From an uncultured Streptococcus sp. (GTDB lineage: Bacteria; Bacillota; Bacilli; Lactobacillales; Streptococcaceae), in NCBI GenBank assembly GCA_934215455.1, contig CAKPZX010000047.1, positions 1-10,894 on the forward strand: a stretch of 10,894 nucleotides of DNA, given 5' to 3'. The translations under genes were made by a program, and so were the position numbers. This document shows, piece after piece, positions 1 to 7,059 of this stretch (the first letter of the stretch is position 1; each line of letters opens with the position of its first letter). The notes under the pieces are model-generated. The model did no database searches. It worked only from the letters and a program-made list of their open reading frames with translations, and was not told the DNA's origin.

Positions 1-12
1 TCTTCTGTACAT
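1..12 (-). CDS. Possible 5' start of the next operon gene (partial, cut by window edge)
   Basis: Read on the minus strand, the TAA stop of the UPF0397 gene is followed with no gap by ATG TAC AGA AGA (M-Y-R-R), which then leaves the window. Zero-gap TAA-ATG junctions fit the tight packing of this operon. UPF0397 S components are commonly followed by ECF ATPase and EcfT genes, so an ATPase subunit is the natural expectation. Only four codons are visible and no clear Shine-Dalgarno sequence precedes them. The true start may lie further downstream, so this is tentative. Confidence 0.3.
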
Positions 13-564
13 TTAATCTTTGGTCAAACTTCCATCTTTTGTTTGAGTCCGTGCATAAGCAATTAAGAGAAGAGAACCTGCAACAGCTACTGTTAAAGCA
101 TTAAATGAACCGGCAACAACACCTTGTAGGAAGACTTTATTGGCACTTTCCTTGTAGATCAAGACATCTCCAACCGGAGCAATCAAGCCCCAGATCACAA
201 GGTTGGATACGATTTGAACGATGTTAAAGACAATTAATTCTTTCTTTGTAACTTCACCTTTAAATTCACCAATTTGTTTGCGGAAGAACCCAACAAAGAG
301 TCCAAACAAACCACTTGAAATGATCCAAGTCCACCAAAGACCACCTGACATAGCATCCTTAATGGCATGACCAATCAAGCCGATTAAGAAGCCGACAATC
401 GGGCCAAAGACTACACTAAAGAGAGCTTGAAGGGCATATTGCAACTGAATGCTCGTATTCGGTGCAGGTGCAGGGATTTGCAACATAGCAATTACGACAA
501 AGAGGGCTGCTCCAACCCCAATAGCTACAACATCTTTAATTGAAAATAATGATTTCTGTTTCAT
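13..564 (-). CDS. ECF transporter S component, UPF0397 family
   Basis: This is a small integral membrane protein of 183 residues, the usual length for an ECF (energy-coupling factor) substrate-binding S component. Hydrophobic segments lie at about residues 11-30, 43-66, 77-94, 109-132 and 144-170. The first helix has small residues (G16, G18, A19, A20) of the kind that pack against EcfT. The family resemblance is to UPF0397 (COG4720), often auto-labelled as a riboflavin-type S component, but I see nothing that fixes the ligand. The start is ATG, with AGGAGATATC just upstream in the 14-bp gap after the SAM hydrolase gene. It is the last complete gene of the methionine operon in this window. 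Its position directly after a SAM-cleaving enzyme suggests a methionine-, adenosine- or SAM-related ligand, which is inference. The ATPase and T subunits would have to lie left of the window or be shared housekeeping ones. Confidence 0.85.
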   Translation of the reverse strand: MKQKSLFSIKDVVAIGVGAALFVVIAMLQIPAPAPNTSIQLQYALQALFSVVFGPIVGFLIGLIGHAIKDAMSGGLWWTWIISSGLFGLFVGFFRKQIGEFKGEVTKKELIVFNIVQIVSNLVIWGLIAPVGDVLIYKESANKVFLQGVVAGSFNALTVAVAGSLLLIAYARTQTKDGSLTKD

Positions 565-578
565 TGTGATATCTCCTA

Positions 579-1427
579 TTAATTTTCCATTTTTCTAATC
601 TCGATATGCCAAGAAGCCCCAACTCCTACATTATAGGCCTTGGCAAAGGATCCCTGGTTGATGGCAAGACCAACACGGTAAAGGGAATTGATATAAAGTA
701 TTGGCTGTCCAATTCGCACGTCGGCGAAAGACTTACCGTAGGTTACTTGGTTTTGGTAAACCAGCATGTCATTGTTATAGATGGTCACTTCAAAACGTTC
801 CCCAAATTCGGGTGCCAAATGATTGAACTCTTCCCGAGTAATGGAAGTCCAAAGAGAACCAAAGCGTACATCTAGGATGTCAACTGCACCTTTAACAAGA
901 TTGTCCTCAAGAACTGTCTCAACCACTGGGATTTCCACAATATGTTCGACACTGAGTTCTGGTCCGACGTCTTCAAAACTAATATGGCCACTGGCCAACT
1001 TAGCTCCTGTATAGGCGTAGACATCACGCCCATGGAAGGTATAAGAAAACTCTGTATTGGCTCGACGATTCTTCACCTCTGAAATCTCACGGATAGCAAC
1101 AATCCCTACATGTTTCTTGATAAAAGAGAGAGTTCCATTATCCGGAGTGACAATGTATTGATTTTTAGCCGTTTTAGCTACGACACTCTTTCGTTTGGAA
1201 CCGACACCAGGATCAACCACCGAAACAAAGGTTGTCCCTTCTGGCCAGTAATCTACTGTCTGAAAGAGACGGTAACTCCCTTCAAAGATATTGTAGGGGG
1301 TAATATCATGAGTTAAGTGGTGAATTTTAAGGGTTGGTGATTCTTCTAAAGCAACCCCAATCATAGCTGATACTGCTCCATCCACCAAACCAAAGTCTGA
1401 CTGAAGAACTAGTAAATTATTGTGCAT
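579..1427 (-). CDS. SAM hydroxide adenosyltransferase (DUF62 SAM hydrolase)
   Basis: This cytosolic enzyme of 282 residues is predicted to split S-adenosylmethionine with water into adenosine and L-methionine. Family motifs are intact: SDFG at 10-13, DPGVGS at 72-77, PDNG at 95-98 and FHGRD at 131-135. The Asp-Arg-His triad known for this family appears as D72, R79 and H132, with spacing close to that of characterised archaeal members. The stretch between R79 and PDNG is short, so the roughly 20-residue insertion typical of the related fluorinases is absent, which favours hydrolysis over halogenation. The ATG start lies 8 bases inside the end of the preceding gene (11 bp total overlap) and has an AAGGAGAT site seven bases upstream, which implies translational coupling. 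It is flanked on both sides by ECF S components and sits in a methionine-uptake operon, so its methionine product would feed the same pool. Whether its SAM comes from inside or outside the cell is unknown. Confidence 0.9.
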   Translation of the reverse strand: MHNNLLVLQSDFGLVDGAVSAMIGVALEESPTLKIHHLTHDITPYNIFEGSYRLFQTVDYWPEGTTFVSVVDPGVGSKRKSVVAKTAKNQYIVTPDNGTLSFIKKHVGIVAIREISEVKNRRANTEFSYTFHGRDVYAYTGAKLASGHISFEDVGPELSVEHIVEIPVVETVLEDNLVKGAVDILDVRFGSLWTSITREEFNHLAPEFGERFEVTIYNNDMLVYQNQVTYGKSFADVRIGQPILYINSLYRVGLAINQGSFAKAYNVGVGASWHIEIRKMEN

Positions 1428-2013
1428 CTTTATCTCCTTTTTTGGCCAATAATGGCTGTAGGATATATGATAGTCCCCATCCTAATCCAGCACCCAGTAT
1501 GACCGTGAGGACAAACCAAGTGATGGTCGCTAGATCTGGTGATACCATCACCCGATTGACATAGTCTATCGATTTACCACGATCCAGTAAAGACATGCGG
1601 TAACTGGCTGGATAGAACCACATCATAAGAATGGGCCCTGTCGTCGCAAAGGCAAAAATGACAAAAGACAAGGCATTTCGTAAATTCGAACGAAAACGAC
1701 CACTTGAGGCGACCATCTCCGCAAAACTTCCGGCGATCAAGGCTGGAATAAAGGCCCCTGCGCCGTGACGTGAAAAGAGGAAGAAGGATCCGATCACGCA
1801 GCCAACTATAAAGATAGATCCAACTCCTTTTATTTTTTCTAGATAATAGCGGTAGATCGTCCCGCCAAATAAGGCTGAAAAGGCAGGAGCATAAAACATA
1901 TTCCCTTGATGATCAACCAAATTTCCAACTAAGACCCCCAGTCCAATCGCAAGAAAATAGAGGAAAATGAAGGCTCCAACTTGTTTTATTTGTTTCACAT
2001 TTATTCTATTCAT
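1417..2013 (-). CDS. ECF transporter S component, Trep_Strep/MptD family
   Basis: This is a membrane protein of 198 residues with about six hydrophobic segments (roughly 11-30, 38-56, 63-80, 84-104, 113-133, 161-186) and a charged cytoplasmic tail. The pattern AGSFAEMV (94-101), followed by a basic loop, a GPILMMWF segment (126-133) and a C-terminal glycine-rich helix, matches the Trep_Strep family (TIGR02185/PF09605). That family is annotated as putative ECF S components of MptD type, with ligands mostly undetermined. The gene starts 12 bases after the metI stop. Its ribosome site is a weak TTAGGATC that overlaps that stop codon, so coupled translation with metI is likely. Its 3' end overlaps the SAM hydrolase gene. 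A different membrane role cannot be excluded, but family length, topology and the neighbouring second S component all point the same way. Confidence 0.8.
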   Translation of the reverse strand: MNRINVKQIKQVGAFIFLYFLAIGLGVLVGNLVDHQGNMFYAPAFSALFGGTIYRYYLEKIKGVGSIFIVGCVIGSFFLFSRHGAGAFIPALIAGSFAEMVASSGRFRSNLRNALSFVIFAFATTGPILMMWFYPASYRMSLLDRGKSIDYVNRVMVSPDLATITWFVLTVILGAGLGWGLSYILQPLLAKKGDKDAQ

Positions 2014-2025
2014 TGGATACTGATC

Positions 2026-2718
2026 CTAACGGTGGCTAATTTTCTTCGAAAGGAAGTCCCCGATAAATTGGACCAGAACGATCAGAATCAGGATCAATAA
2101 GGTCGCCACAAAGATGACATCATTGTTAAACATGTTTTTCCCGTAGTTGATGGCCAAGGTTCCTAATCCTCCAGCACCAACGGCACCCGCCATGGCGGTT
2201 TCTCCGATCAAGGAAATGATGGTCACTGTTGTTACACGGATCAAATCAGGAAGCCCTTCACGAAGGTAGACACCAACAATATCCCAGAAGGTTGCCCCAC
2301 TTGCTTGTGCTGCTTCAATCACGCCTCCATCCAATTCGGATAAGACCACTTGGACTTGGCGGGCGAAGAATGGAAAGACAGCCAAAGACAGCGGAACAAG
2401 GGCTGCTGTAGGACCGATGGTATTTTTCAAGAGCAAGTAGGTCAAAGGATTAATAAAGGCCAACAAGATAATGAAAGGAATGGCGCGGAATAAGGAAGTA
2501 ATCTTATCCAAAATTTGGAAAACGATTCTATTTTCGATGACACCACCTGGACGGGTCAAGACTAACAAAAGTCCTGTCACCAAACCTAAAAATCCACCAA
2601 TAATGAAGGAAATAACGGTCATGTAAAGAGTCAAGTAAATAGCGGTTCCCCATCCATACTGGCCAGACCACCCTAATTTATAGACATTTGGTAAATATGT
2701 TTGAATTAACTGGATCAT
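2026..2718 (-). CDS. metI: Methionine ABC transporter permease MetI (AtmE)
   Basis: This is the 230-residue membrane subunit of the MetNIQ-type methionine importer; two copies form the channel that works with MetN. It has five or so transmembrane segments (about 29-53, 75-97, 103-118, 165-190, 201-220). The cytoplasmic coupling loop carries the EAA motif, E135-A-A and G141, which docks onto the ATPase. The ATG start overlaps the TGA stop of metN by four bases (ATGA), with GGGAG just upstream, so it is translationally coupled. The length matches MetI (about 217-230). In streptococci this gene is called atmE in the atm operon. Unusually, the operon does not end here: ECF S-component and SAM hydrolase genes follow after only 12 bases. 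Confidence 0.95.
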   Translation of the reverse strand: MIQLIQTYLPNVYKLGWSGQYGWGTAIYLTLYMTVISFIIGGFLGLVTGLLLVLTRPGGVIENRIVFQILDKITSLFRAIPFIILLAFINPLTYLLLKNTIGPTAALVPLSLAVFPFFARQVQVVLSELDGGVIEAAQASGATFWDIVGVYLREGLPDLIRVTTVTIISLIGETAMAGAVGAGGLGTLAINYGKNMFNNDVIFVATLLILILIVLVQFIGDFLSKKISHR

Positions 2719-3782
2719 GCTTTTCTCCCATCTTTCACAATAGTCACGGAAACTCCTGCATTTTCTAACTCAGCTTTGGCCGTTTCCAGATTTTGATTTT
2801 CACCTGATAAGATGACCACCAATTCTCCAACAGGCGTGTTATCAAGGATCTCGATGTTCCCAAATAAAATGTTGGCAGATACTTGGTACTGCTTGTAAAT
2901 ATCATTGATAATCGCTGTATCTGTTACAGAACCCGCATATTTGAGATGCGCTAACATCGAATCATCCGGCAAGTTCTTCACAATCGCTTGTTGGTTGATT
3001 TTGACCATAGCTTCATCAATTCCTGTTGCAACGGTAATGAAGTCTTGCGTCAAAGCATTTTTTGGATTCGAGAAAATATCTAGCACAGAACCCTCTTCGA
3101 TCAGTTCACCATTTTGCATGACAGCTACCCGGTTGGCAATATCTTTAACAATTTGCATCTCATGGGTGATCAAGACAATGGTTAAACCAAGTTTCTTGTT
3201 CAATTCTTGCAACAAAGCTAGAATTTGTTTGGTCGTCTTTGGATCCAAGGCTGAAGTTGACTCATCTGAGATCAAAATCTTTGGATCATTGGCAAGGGCA
3301 CGCGCAATCGCTACCCGCTGCTTTTGTCCACCAGACAATTGGGCTGGGTAATTCTCTGCACGGTCAGATAGACCAACCAATTCCAACAATTTCGCCACTT
3401 TCTCATTCTTTTGTTCTTTGTTCAATTTAGAATGTTTAAGAGCAAAGGCCACATTTTCTGCGACAGTCATTTGAGCCATCAGGTTGAAGTGTTGGAAGAT
3501 CATTCCGATATCCCGACGTTTCTCCCGAAGGGCAGCCGGTTTTAGGGTCACCTGATCTTGATAAATCACATCTCCATCCACAGTAATGGTTCCAGCGCTA
3601 GGCACTTGCAAGAGATTGATCACCCGAACCAAGGTCGATTTCCCGGCTCCGGAATACCCTACAATCCCATAGATATCGCCTTCATTAATATGAATGGTCA
3701 CATCTTTGACGGCTTGGATCTGACGTTTTTTTTGCTGGAAGGTCACATCAATGTGGTCCAGCTGAATCATTGCTTTACTCAT
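2715..3782 (-). CDS. metN: Methionine ABC transporter ATP-binding protein MetN (AtmD)
   Basis: This is the 355-residue cytoplasmic ATPase that powers methionine import. It shows Walker [10 protein letters not shown] at 42-50, Q-loop Q97, the ABC signature LSGGQKQ at 149-155, Walker B ending in ISDE at 171-174, a SALDP D-loop at 177-181 and the switch histidine H207. Residues from about 265 to 352 form the C-terminal NIL domain. In E. coli MetN that domain binds methionine and shuts the transporter when internal methionine is high, so similar feedback is plausible here. The start lies eight bases inside the end of the atmC peptidase gene. An AAAGGAG site lies 13 bases upstream, a rather long spacing. 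A second ATG at residue 5 is an alternative start with minor effect. Confidence 0.96.
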   Translation of the reverse strand: MSKAMIQLDHIDVTFQQKKRQIQAVKDVTIHINEGDIYGIVGYSGAGKSTLVRVINLLQVPSAGTITVDGDVIYQDQVTLKPAALREKRRDIGMIFQHFNLMAQMTVAENVAFALKHSKLNKEQKNEKVAKLLELVGLSDRAENYPAQLSGGQKQRVAIARALANDPKILISDESTSALDPKTTKQILALLQELNKKLGLTIVLITHEMQIVKDIANRVAVMQNGELIEEGSVLDIFSNPKNALTQDFITVATGIDEAMVKINQQAIVKNLPDDSMLAHLKYAGSVTDTAIINDIYKQYQVSANILFGNIEILDNTPVGELVVILSGENQNLETAKAELENAGVSVTIVKDGRKA

Positions 3783-5148
3783 AACTTGCTATTAACTCCT
3801 TTATCAATTCAATATGGGTGTAATAATCGGCGATTTTCACATTTTCGTCGCCCCCATGATCACGGCTATTGGCATTGCCAATTCCAAAGGCTGCCATCGG
3901 TACCTGCAAAGCCTCAAATACCGTATGCATGGGCCCTGTTCCCGCTGTTGTTGGAAGAACAGAAACTCCTTCTCTATAGAAGTCTTTGGCCAGCCGAATG
4001 ACATTTAAAATCGATGGGGCACTCATATCACTTCGGTAACTCATTTCACCGAGAGTATAGACCAATTCGACCTGATCATAGCCATTTTTCCTCAATTGCT
4101 GCTTGATCTTTTCTAAGACATCCTTGGGATCCAGTCCAGGAACCAAACGCACCTCCATCTTGGCACGTGCCTCTGCCGGAAGAATCGTTTTAACACCTTG
4201 TCCTTGGTAACCAGAGCCAAAACCTTCAATATTCAGGGCTGGTTCAAAATAGAAACGGCGCAGGAATTCTTTTCGATCTTCCTTCAAGATTGGGAGGGTT
4301 AGACCATAGGTTTCCGCAACATCTTCTGGCCCTTTGTTGGCATATTGCTCGATCAAAGCTAGCTCGCGTTCATTGGGTTTTTGGATCTGATCGTAAATCC
4401 CATCCACCAAGATTCGGCCTTCTTTGTCACGAAGACTGGCGATGGCATTTAACAAATACCAAGAAGCAGAGTCCACTACACCACCATAGCTGGAATGAAT
4501 ATCCACTTCCGCACTCTTCACCACCATATCAAAGGTGACGATCCCTTTGCTACCACCGGAAATTTCCAACTGACCCTGATTATTTCGGGTACCTTGTTCC
4601 CAGACTAAGAGGTCTGCCCCACGCAAGTGTTTCTTGTGTTTGGCCAAGTATTTATCCAAGTCCGTCGATGCAGACTCCTCTGCCCCTTCAATGATAAAGG
4701 TGATATTCACTGGCAAATCGCCACTTTCACGAATGTATTTTCGAAGAGCTGTGAGACGAGCCGTGATATGCCCCTTGTCATCATCAACCCCTCGACCGTA
4801 CATGGTTCCATAATGGACCGATAAGGTGAAGGGGTCTCCCGTCCAAGGTTGGTCTCCATCAGCTGGTACCGTATCATAGTGGTTATAAAAAATGATAGTT
4901 TTGGCTTCAGGATTTGGCGAGAAAAATTTGGCAATCACAAAAGGGGCTGTATAGCTATCATCCACTTCGACTTTGGCTCCTGCAGCTGTAAAAATTTCCC
5001 CCAAATAGTTAGCTACTTCCTTGAGACCAACTTGTTGGGCAAAGATGGATTTTTTTGAAATCAAGGTTCGCAACACTTCAAAATAATGTTGTGCGACCTC
5101 ATCATTTTCAAATTTACGGATTTGTTCCGCTTCTGTTGCAAAAGGCAT
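3775..5148 (-). CDS. atmC: M20-family metallopeptidase/dipeptidase of the atm operon (AtmC)
   Basis: This is a 457-residue cytosolic zinc peptidase of the M20 dipeptidase/deacylase group, with no signal peptide. The binuclear metal site is visible: H90 and D92 in NHYDTVP, D123 in GRGVDDDKG, and the catalytic pair E157-E158 in IEGAEES. A dimerisation-domain histidine lies at H218 (IHSSYGG), and a C-terminal DHGGDEN near residues 430-436 supplies the last histidine ligand. The ATG start is chosen because GGAGG lies five bases upstream. It follows a 72-bp gap after metQ that contains a stem-loop, and it overlaps metN by eight bases. Streptococcal atm operons keep this gene between the binding protein and the ATPase. 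The likely role is releasing methionine or related amino acids from imported dipeptides or acyl derivatives. The substrate is not readable from sequence. Confidence 0.88.
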   Translation of the reverse strand: MPFATEAEQIRKFENDEVAQHYFEVLRTLISKKSIFAQQVGLKEVANYLGEIFTAAGAKVEVDDSYTAPFVIAKFFSPNPEAKTIIFYNHYDTVPADGDQPWTGDPFTLSVHYGTMYGRGVDDDKGHITARLTALRKYIRESGDLPVNITFIIEGAEESASTDLDKYLAKHKKHLRGADLLVWEQGTRNNQGQLEISGGSKGIVTFDMVVKSAEVDIHSSYGGVVDSASWYLLNAIASLRDKEGRILVDGIYDQIQKPNERELALIEQYANKGPEDVAETYGLTLPILKEDRKEFLRRFYFEPALNIEGFGSGYQGQGVKTILPAEARAKMEVRLVPGLDPKDVLEKIKQQLRKNGYDQVELVYTLGEMSYRSDMSAPSILNVIRLAKDFYREGVSVLPTTAGTGPMHTVFEALQVPMAAFGIGNANSRDHGGDENVKIADYYTHIELIKELIASYE

Positions 5149-5171
5149 GCATTCCTCCTAATACACGATAA

Positions 5172-5197
5172 GAGGTAGAGAATTGCTTCTCCACCTC
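5172..5197 (-). promoter_or_regulatory. Intercistronic stem-loop between metQ and atmC
   Basis: On the transcript, GAGGTGGAGAA pairs with TTCTCTACCTC over 11 base pairs, including one G-T wobble, closed by a GCAA loop of GNRA type. Only a weak T-rich tail (TTATCG) follows, so it is a poor intrinsic terminator. It may be a partial attenuator or an mRNA-stability element that keeps the lipoprotein message more abundant than the permease message. The fold is seen in sequence; the role is inference. Confidence 0.6.
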
Positions 5198-5220
5198 CTT
5201 CATACACTTGAGATCAAATC

Positions 5221-6084
5221 TTAGAAGACTGGTTGGTCCATTCCTTCTGAAGATTCTTCGATCACTTTCTTCACATTGTCTTTGTGATAGGCTTTGATGA
5301 TTTCTTTGATTGCTTTTGCTTTATCAGATTTTTCCCAATCTTTCTTAGCAGCGATCACGTTGTACCATTGTTTTGAGTTGTTGTCTTTCTTTTCAACATA
5401 GATAGCTTTTTTGAAATCAACGCCTGCTTCACGAACGAAGGTATTGTTGATGACTGCAGCATCTACTGATGGAAGAGCAGATGGTGTTTGTGAAGCATCC
5501 AATTCAGAAATCTTCAAATCTTTTGGATTTTCTTTGATGTTTGACACGTTTGCCAATTGTCCATCCTTAGTATCCAATTTAATCAAACCAGCTGATTGCA
5601 AGACATACAAAGCACGGCTTTCATTTGTTGGGTCATTTGGTACAGCGATTGTTCCACCTTTAGGAATTTCTTTAATTGAAGTGTATTTGTTTTTACCGTT
5701 TTCTGTACCAGAATAAAGACGGATTGGAGCGATGTAAGTATCTGCTACTGCAACAAGGGCATTGTCGTTTTTAGAGTTCCAGTTATCAAGGAAGTTGTAG
5801 TGTTGGAAAGCATTGATATCCACGCTACCATCTTTTACAGCCACGTTTGGTTGTGAGTAATCTGTAAATTGAGTGAATTCCAATTTGATCCCTGTTTTAG
5901 CGTCATCCAAGTTCTTTTGAACTTGATCCCAACGAGCTTTTTCAGTGTCGCTCAAAGTCATAACACCCACTTTTACAGTTGTTTCACCATCTTTGCTAGA
6001 TGATTTTGAAGAACCACATGCTGCAAGAGCAAATGTTGCAATAGCTGCAAGAGCTGTTAAACCAAGAATTTTTTTCAATTTCAT
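5221..6084 (-). CDS. metQ: Methionine-binding lipoprotein MetQ (AtmB), NlpA family
   Basis: This is the 287-residue substrate-binding lipoprotein of the methionine importer, anchored on the outer face of the membrane. The N-terminus has KLKK, a hydrophobic core and a lipobox LAAC with the lipidated cysteine at C23, followed by a Ser/Lys-rich linker. The mature part has NlpA/MetQ hallmarks: DGSVDINAFQH (85-95), PNDPTNESRAL (149-159) and AAVINNTF (209-216). AAAGGAG lies eight bases before the ATG. The gene follows atmA by 24 bases and is separated from atmC by a stem-loop. Together with metN and metI it makes a complete ABC importer. Family members bind L-methionine, and some also take D-methionine or formyl-methionine; the exact range here is not determined. 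Confidence 0.94.
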   Translation of the reverse strand: MKLKKILGLTALAAIATFALAACGSSKSSSKDGETTVKVGVMTLSDTEKARWDQVQKNLDDAKTGIKLEFTQFTDYSQPNVAVKDGSVDINAFQHYNFLDNWNSKNDNALVAVADTYIAPIRLYSGTENGKNKYTSIKEIPKGGTIAVPNDPTNESRALYVLQSAGLIKLDTKDGQLANVSNIKENPKDLKISELDASQTPSALPSVDAAVINNTFVREAGVDFKKAIYVEKKDNNSKQWYNVIAAKKDWEKSDKAKAIKEIIKAYHKDNVKKVIEESSEGMDQPVF

Positions 6085-6108
6085 TTTGAAGTCTCCTTTA
6101 ATTAAATA

Positions 6109-6936
6109 TTATTCTTTAATATCTTTTGCTTCTGGTAGATAAACTCCACCAAAGTATTTTTTAGACAGTTTTTCAAGGGTTCCATTGTCATAGAGTTCCT
6201 TGATACGTTTGTTGACAAATTTTTGAAGGTCTTTATCTTCTTTTGCAATAATTGGATACACATAAGGTTGTTGGTCGCTTGGAAGCTCGATAACCTTCAA
6301 GTTGTCATAGCCTTGATCACGAATGATAGTATCTACTGAGATCCGTTCGAAGATCTTGTAATCTGTACGACCATCCGCTAGATTAGCCATGATAGTTTGA
6401 ATGGTTCCATCTGTGTATTGCAAGTCAGTTGGATTATCTGAATGTTTTTTATTGTAATCTTCTAATTGTTTAGCAGTAGATGTTCCTTGAACAACTTCTG
6501 TTTTCTTGCCACCAATGTCATCCAAAGATTTAATAGAAGAATCTTTTGGTACGACCAATACTAATGGATTACGAGCATATGGATTTGGATAGAGGTATTT
6601 TTCTTCCCGCTCTTTTGAGTAGCTAATGTTGTTGGCACCGATTTGGAAACGGTCACTATCTAAGCCAGCAAAGACTGAAGACCACTCTGTTTTGTTAAAG
6701 TTTACTTCATATTTGTCTGAACCTTTGAAGATTTCACGCAAAACTTCGATTTCATAACCGGTTAGCTTGCCGTCTTTTTCTTCGTAAGAGAATGGTTTGG
6801 TTGTTCCAACAGTCCCAACTTCAATGGTTTTCTTCCCACTGGCTGATTTACCAGATGAACATGCTACTAAAGCACTGGTTGCAAGGACTGCAACTAATCC
6901 TAAAGCAGAATACTTAATCACTTTTTTTAGATTCAT
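6109..6936 (-). CDS. atmA: Amino acid ABC transporter substrate-binding lipoprotein (AtmA-like, SBP_bac_3)
   Basis: This is a 275-residue lipoprotein: basic KK start, hydrophobic segment, lipobox LVAC with cysteine C26, and a Ser/Gly/Lys linker. The mature region is a family 3 solute-binding protein. It shows [14 protein letters not shown] at 56-69, [16 protein letters not shown] at 85-100 and the [16 protein letters not shown] stretch at 107-122, the usual eR-x-YlfS-type block of polar amino acid or cystine binders. It belongs to a different fold family from MetQ next door, and no matching permease or ATPase is in the window. It must therefore work with a transporter encoded elsewhere, such as a cystine-type system, or lend substrate to MetNI. 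It is the first gene after a good promoter, with AAGGAGA five bases before the ATG. The streptococcal atmA position fits. Ligand unknown; a sulfur amino acid is the natural guess. Confidence 0.88.
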   Translation of the reverse strand: MNLKKVIKYSALGLVAVLATSALVACSSGKSASGKKTIEVGTVGTTKPFSYEEKDGKLTGYEIEVLREIFKGSDKYEVNFNKTEWSSVFAGLDSDRFQIGANNISYSKEREEKYLYPNPYARNPLVLVVPKDSSIKSLDDIGGKKTEVVQGTSTAKQLEDYNKKHSDNPTDLQYTDGTIQTIMANLADGRTDYKIFERISVDTIIRDQGYDNLKVIELPSDQQPYVYPIIAKEDKDLQKFVNKRIKELYDNGTLEKLSKKYFGGVYLPEAKDIKE

Positions 6937-6972
6937 AGGATCTCCTTATTAGTTTCAGGCACATAAAACGCC

Positions 6973-7001
6973 ATTTTAAAAGTATTTTTTAATTTTATCA
7001 A
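6973..7001 (-). promoter_or_regulatory. Predicted sigma-A promoter of atmA-metQ operon
   Basis: On the minus strand TTGATA (6996-7001) and TAAAAT (6973-6978) are separated by exactly 17 bases. They lie about 37 bases before the atmA start, giving a leader of roughly 30 nt, too short for a SAM riboswitch or T-box. The whole intergenic region is AT-rich, so chance matches are possible. Confidence 0.65.
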
Positions 7002-7040
7002 AAAAGCATTCACTTGCCTAATATATATTTTTTATGGAGG

Positions 7041-7059
7041 TGATAGTTTTTCTTTATCA
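7041..7059. promoter_or_regulatory. Imperfect inverted repeat TGATA-N9-TATCA upstream of atmA
   Basis: TGATAGTTTTTCTTTATCA has matching five-base arms and includes ATAGTTT, one half of the MET-box seen at 8284-8300. The other half is degenerate. It overlaps the stop codon of the M20D gene and is centred about 84 bp upstream of the predicted atmA transcription start. It could be a weak second MetR/MtaR site or chance in AT-rich DNA. Confidence 0.22.

Noticed and set aside
579..1427. Possible fluorinase/chlorinase-type enzyme instead of a SAM hydrolase
   Set aside because: The region between R79 and PDNG is short and lacks the insertion typical of fluorinases, and the hydrolase Asp-Arg-His triad is present.
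2905..4001. Open frames on the plus strand opposite metN and atmC
   Set aside because: They are antisense to strongly supported genes, have no ribosome binding sites or recognisable domains, and reflect the codon pattern of the real genes.
6385..6400. ATAGTTTGAA resembling a MET-box half-site
   Set aside because: It lies inside the atmA coding region, has no second half and is not near a promoter.
6937..7056. SAM riboswitch or T-box leader before atmA
   Set aside because: The predicted leader is only about 30 nt and no multi-helix fold, T-box motif or terminator is visible.
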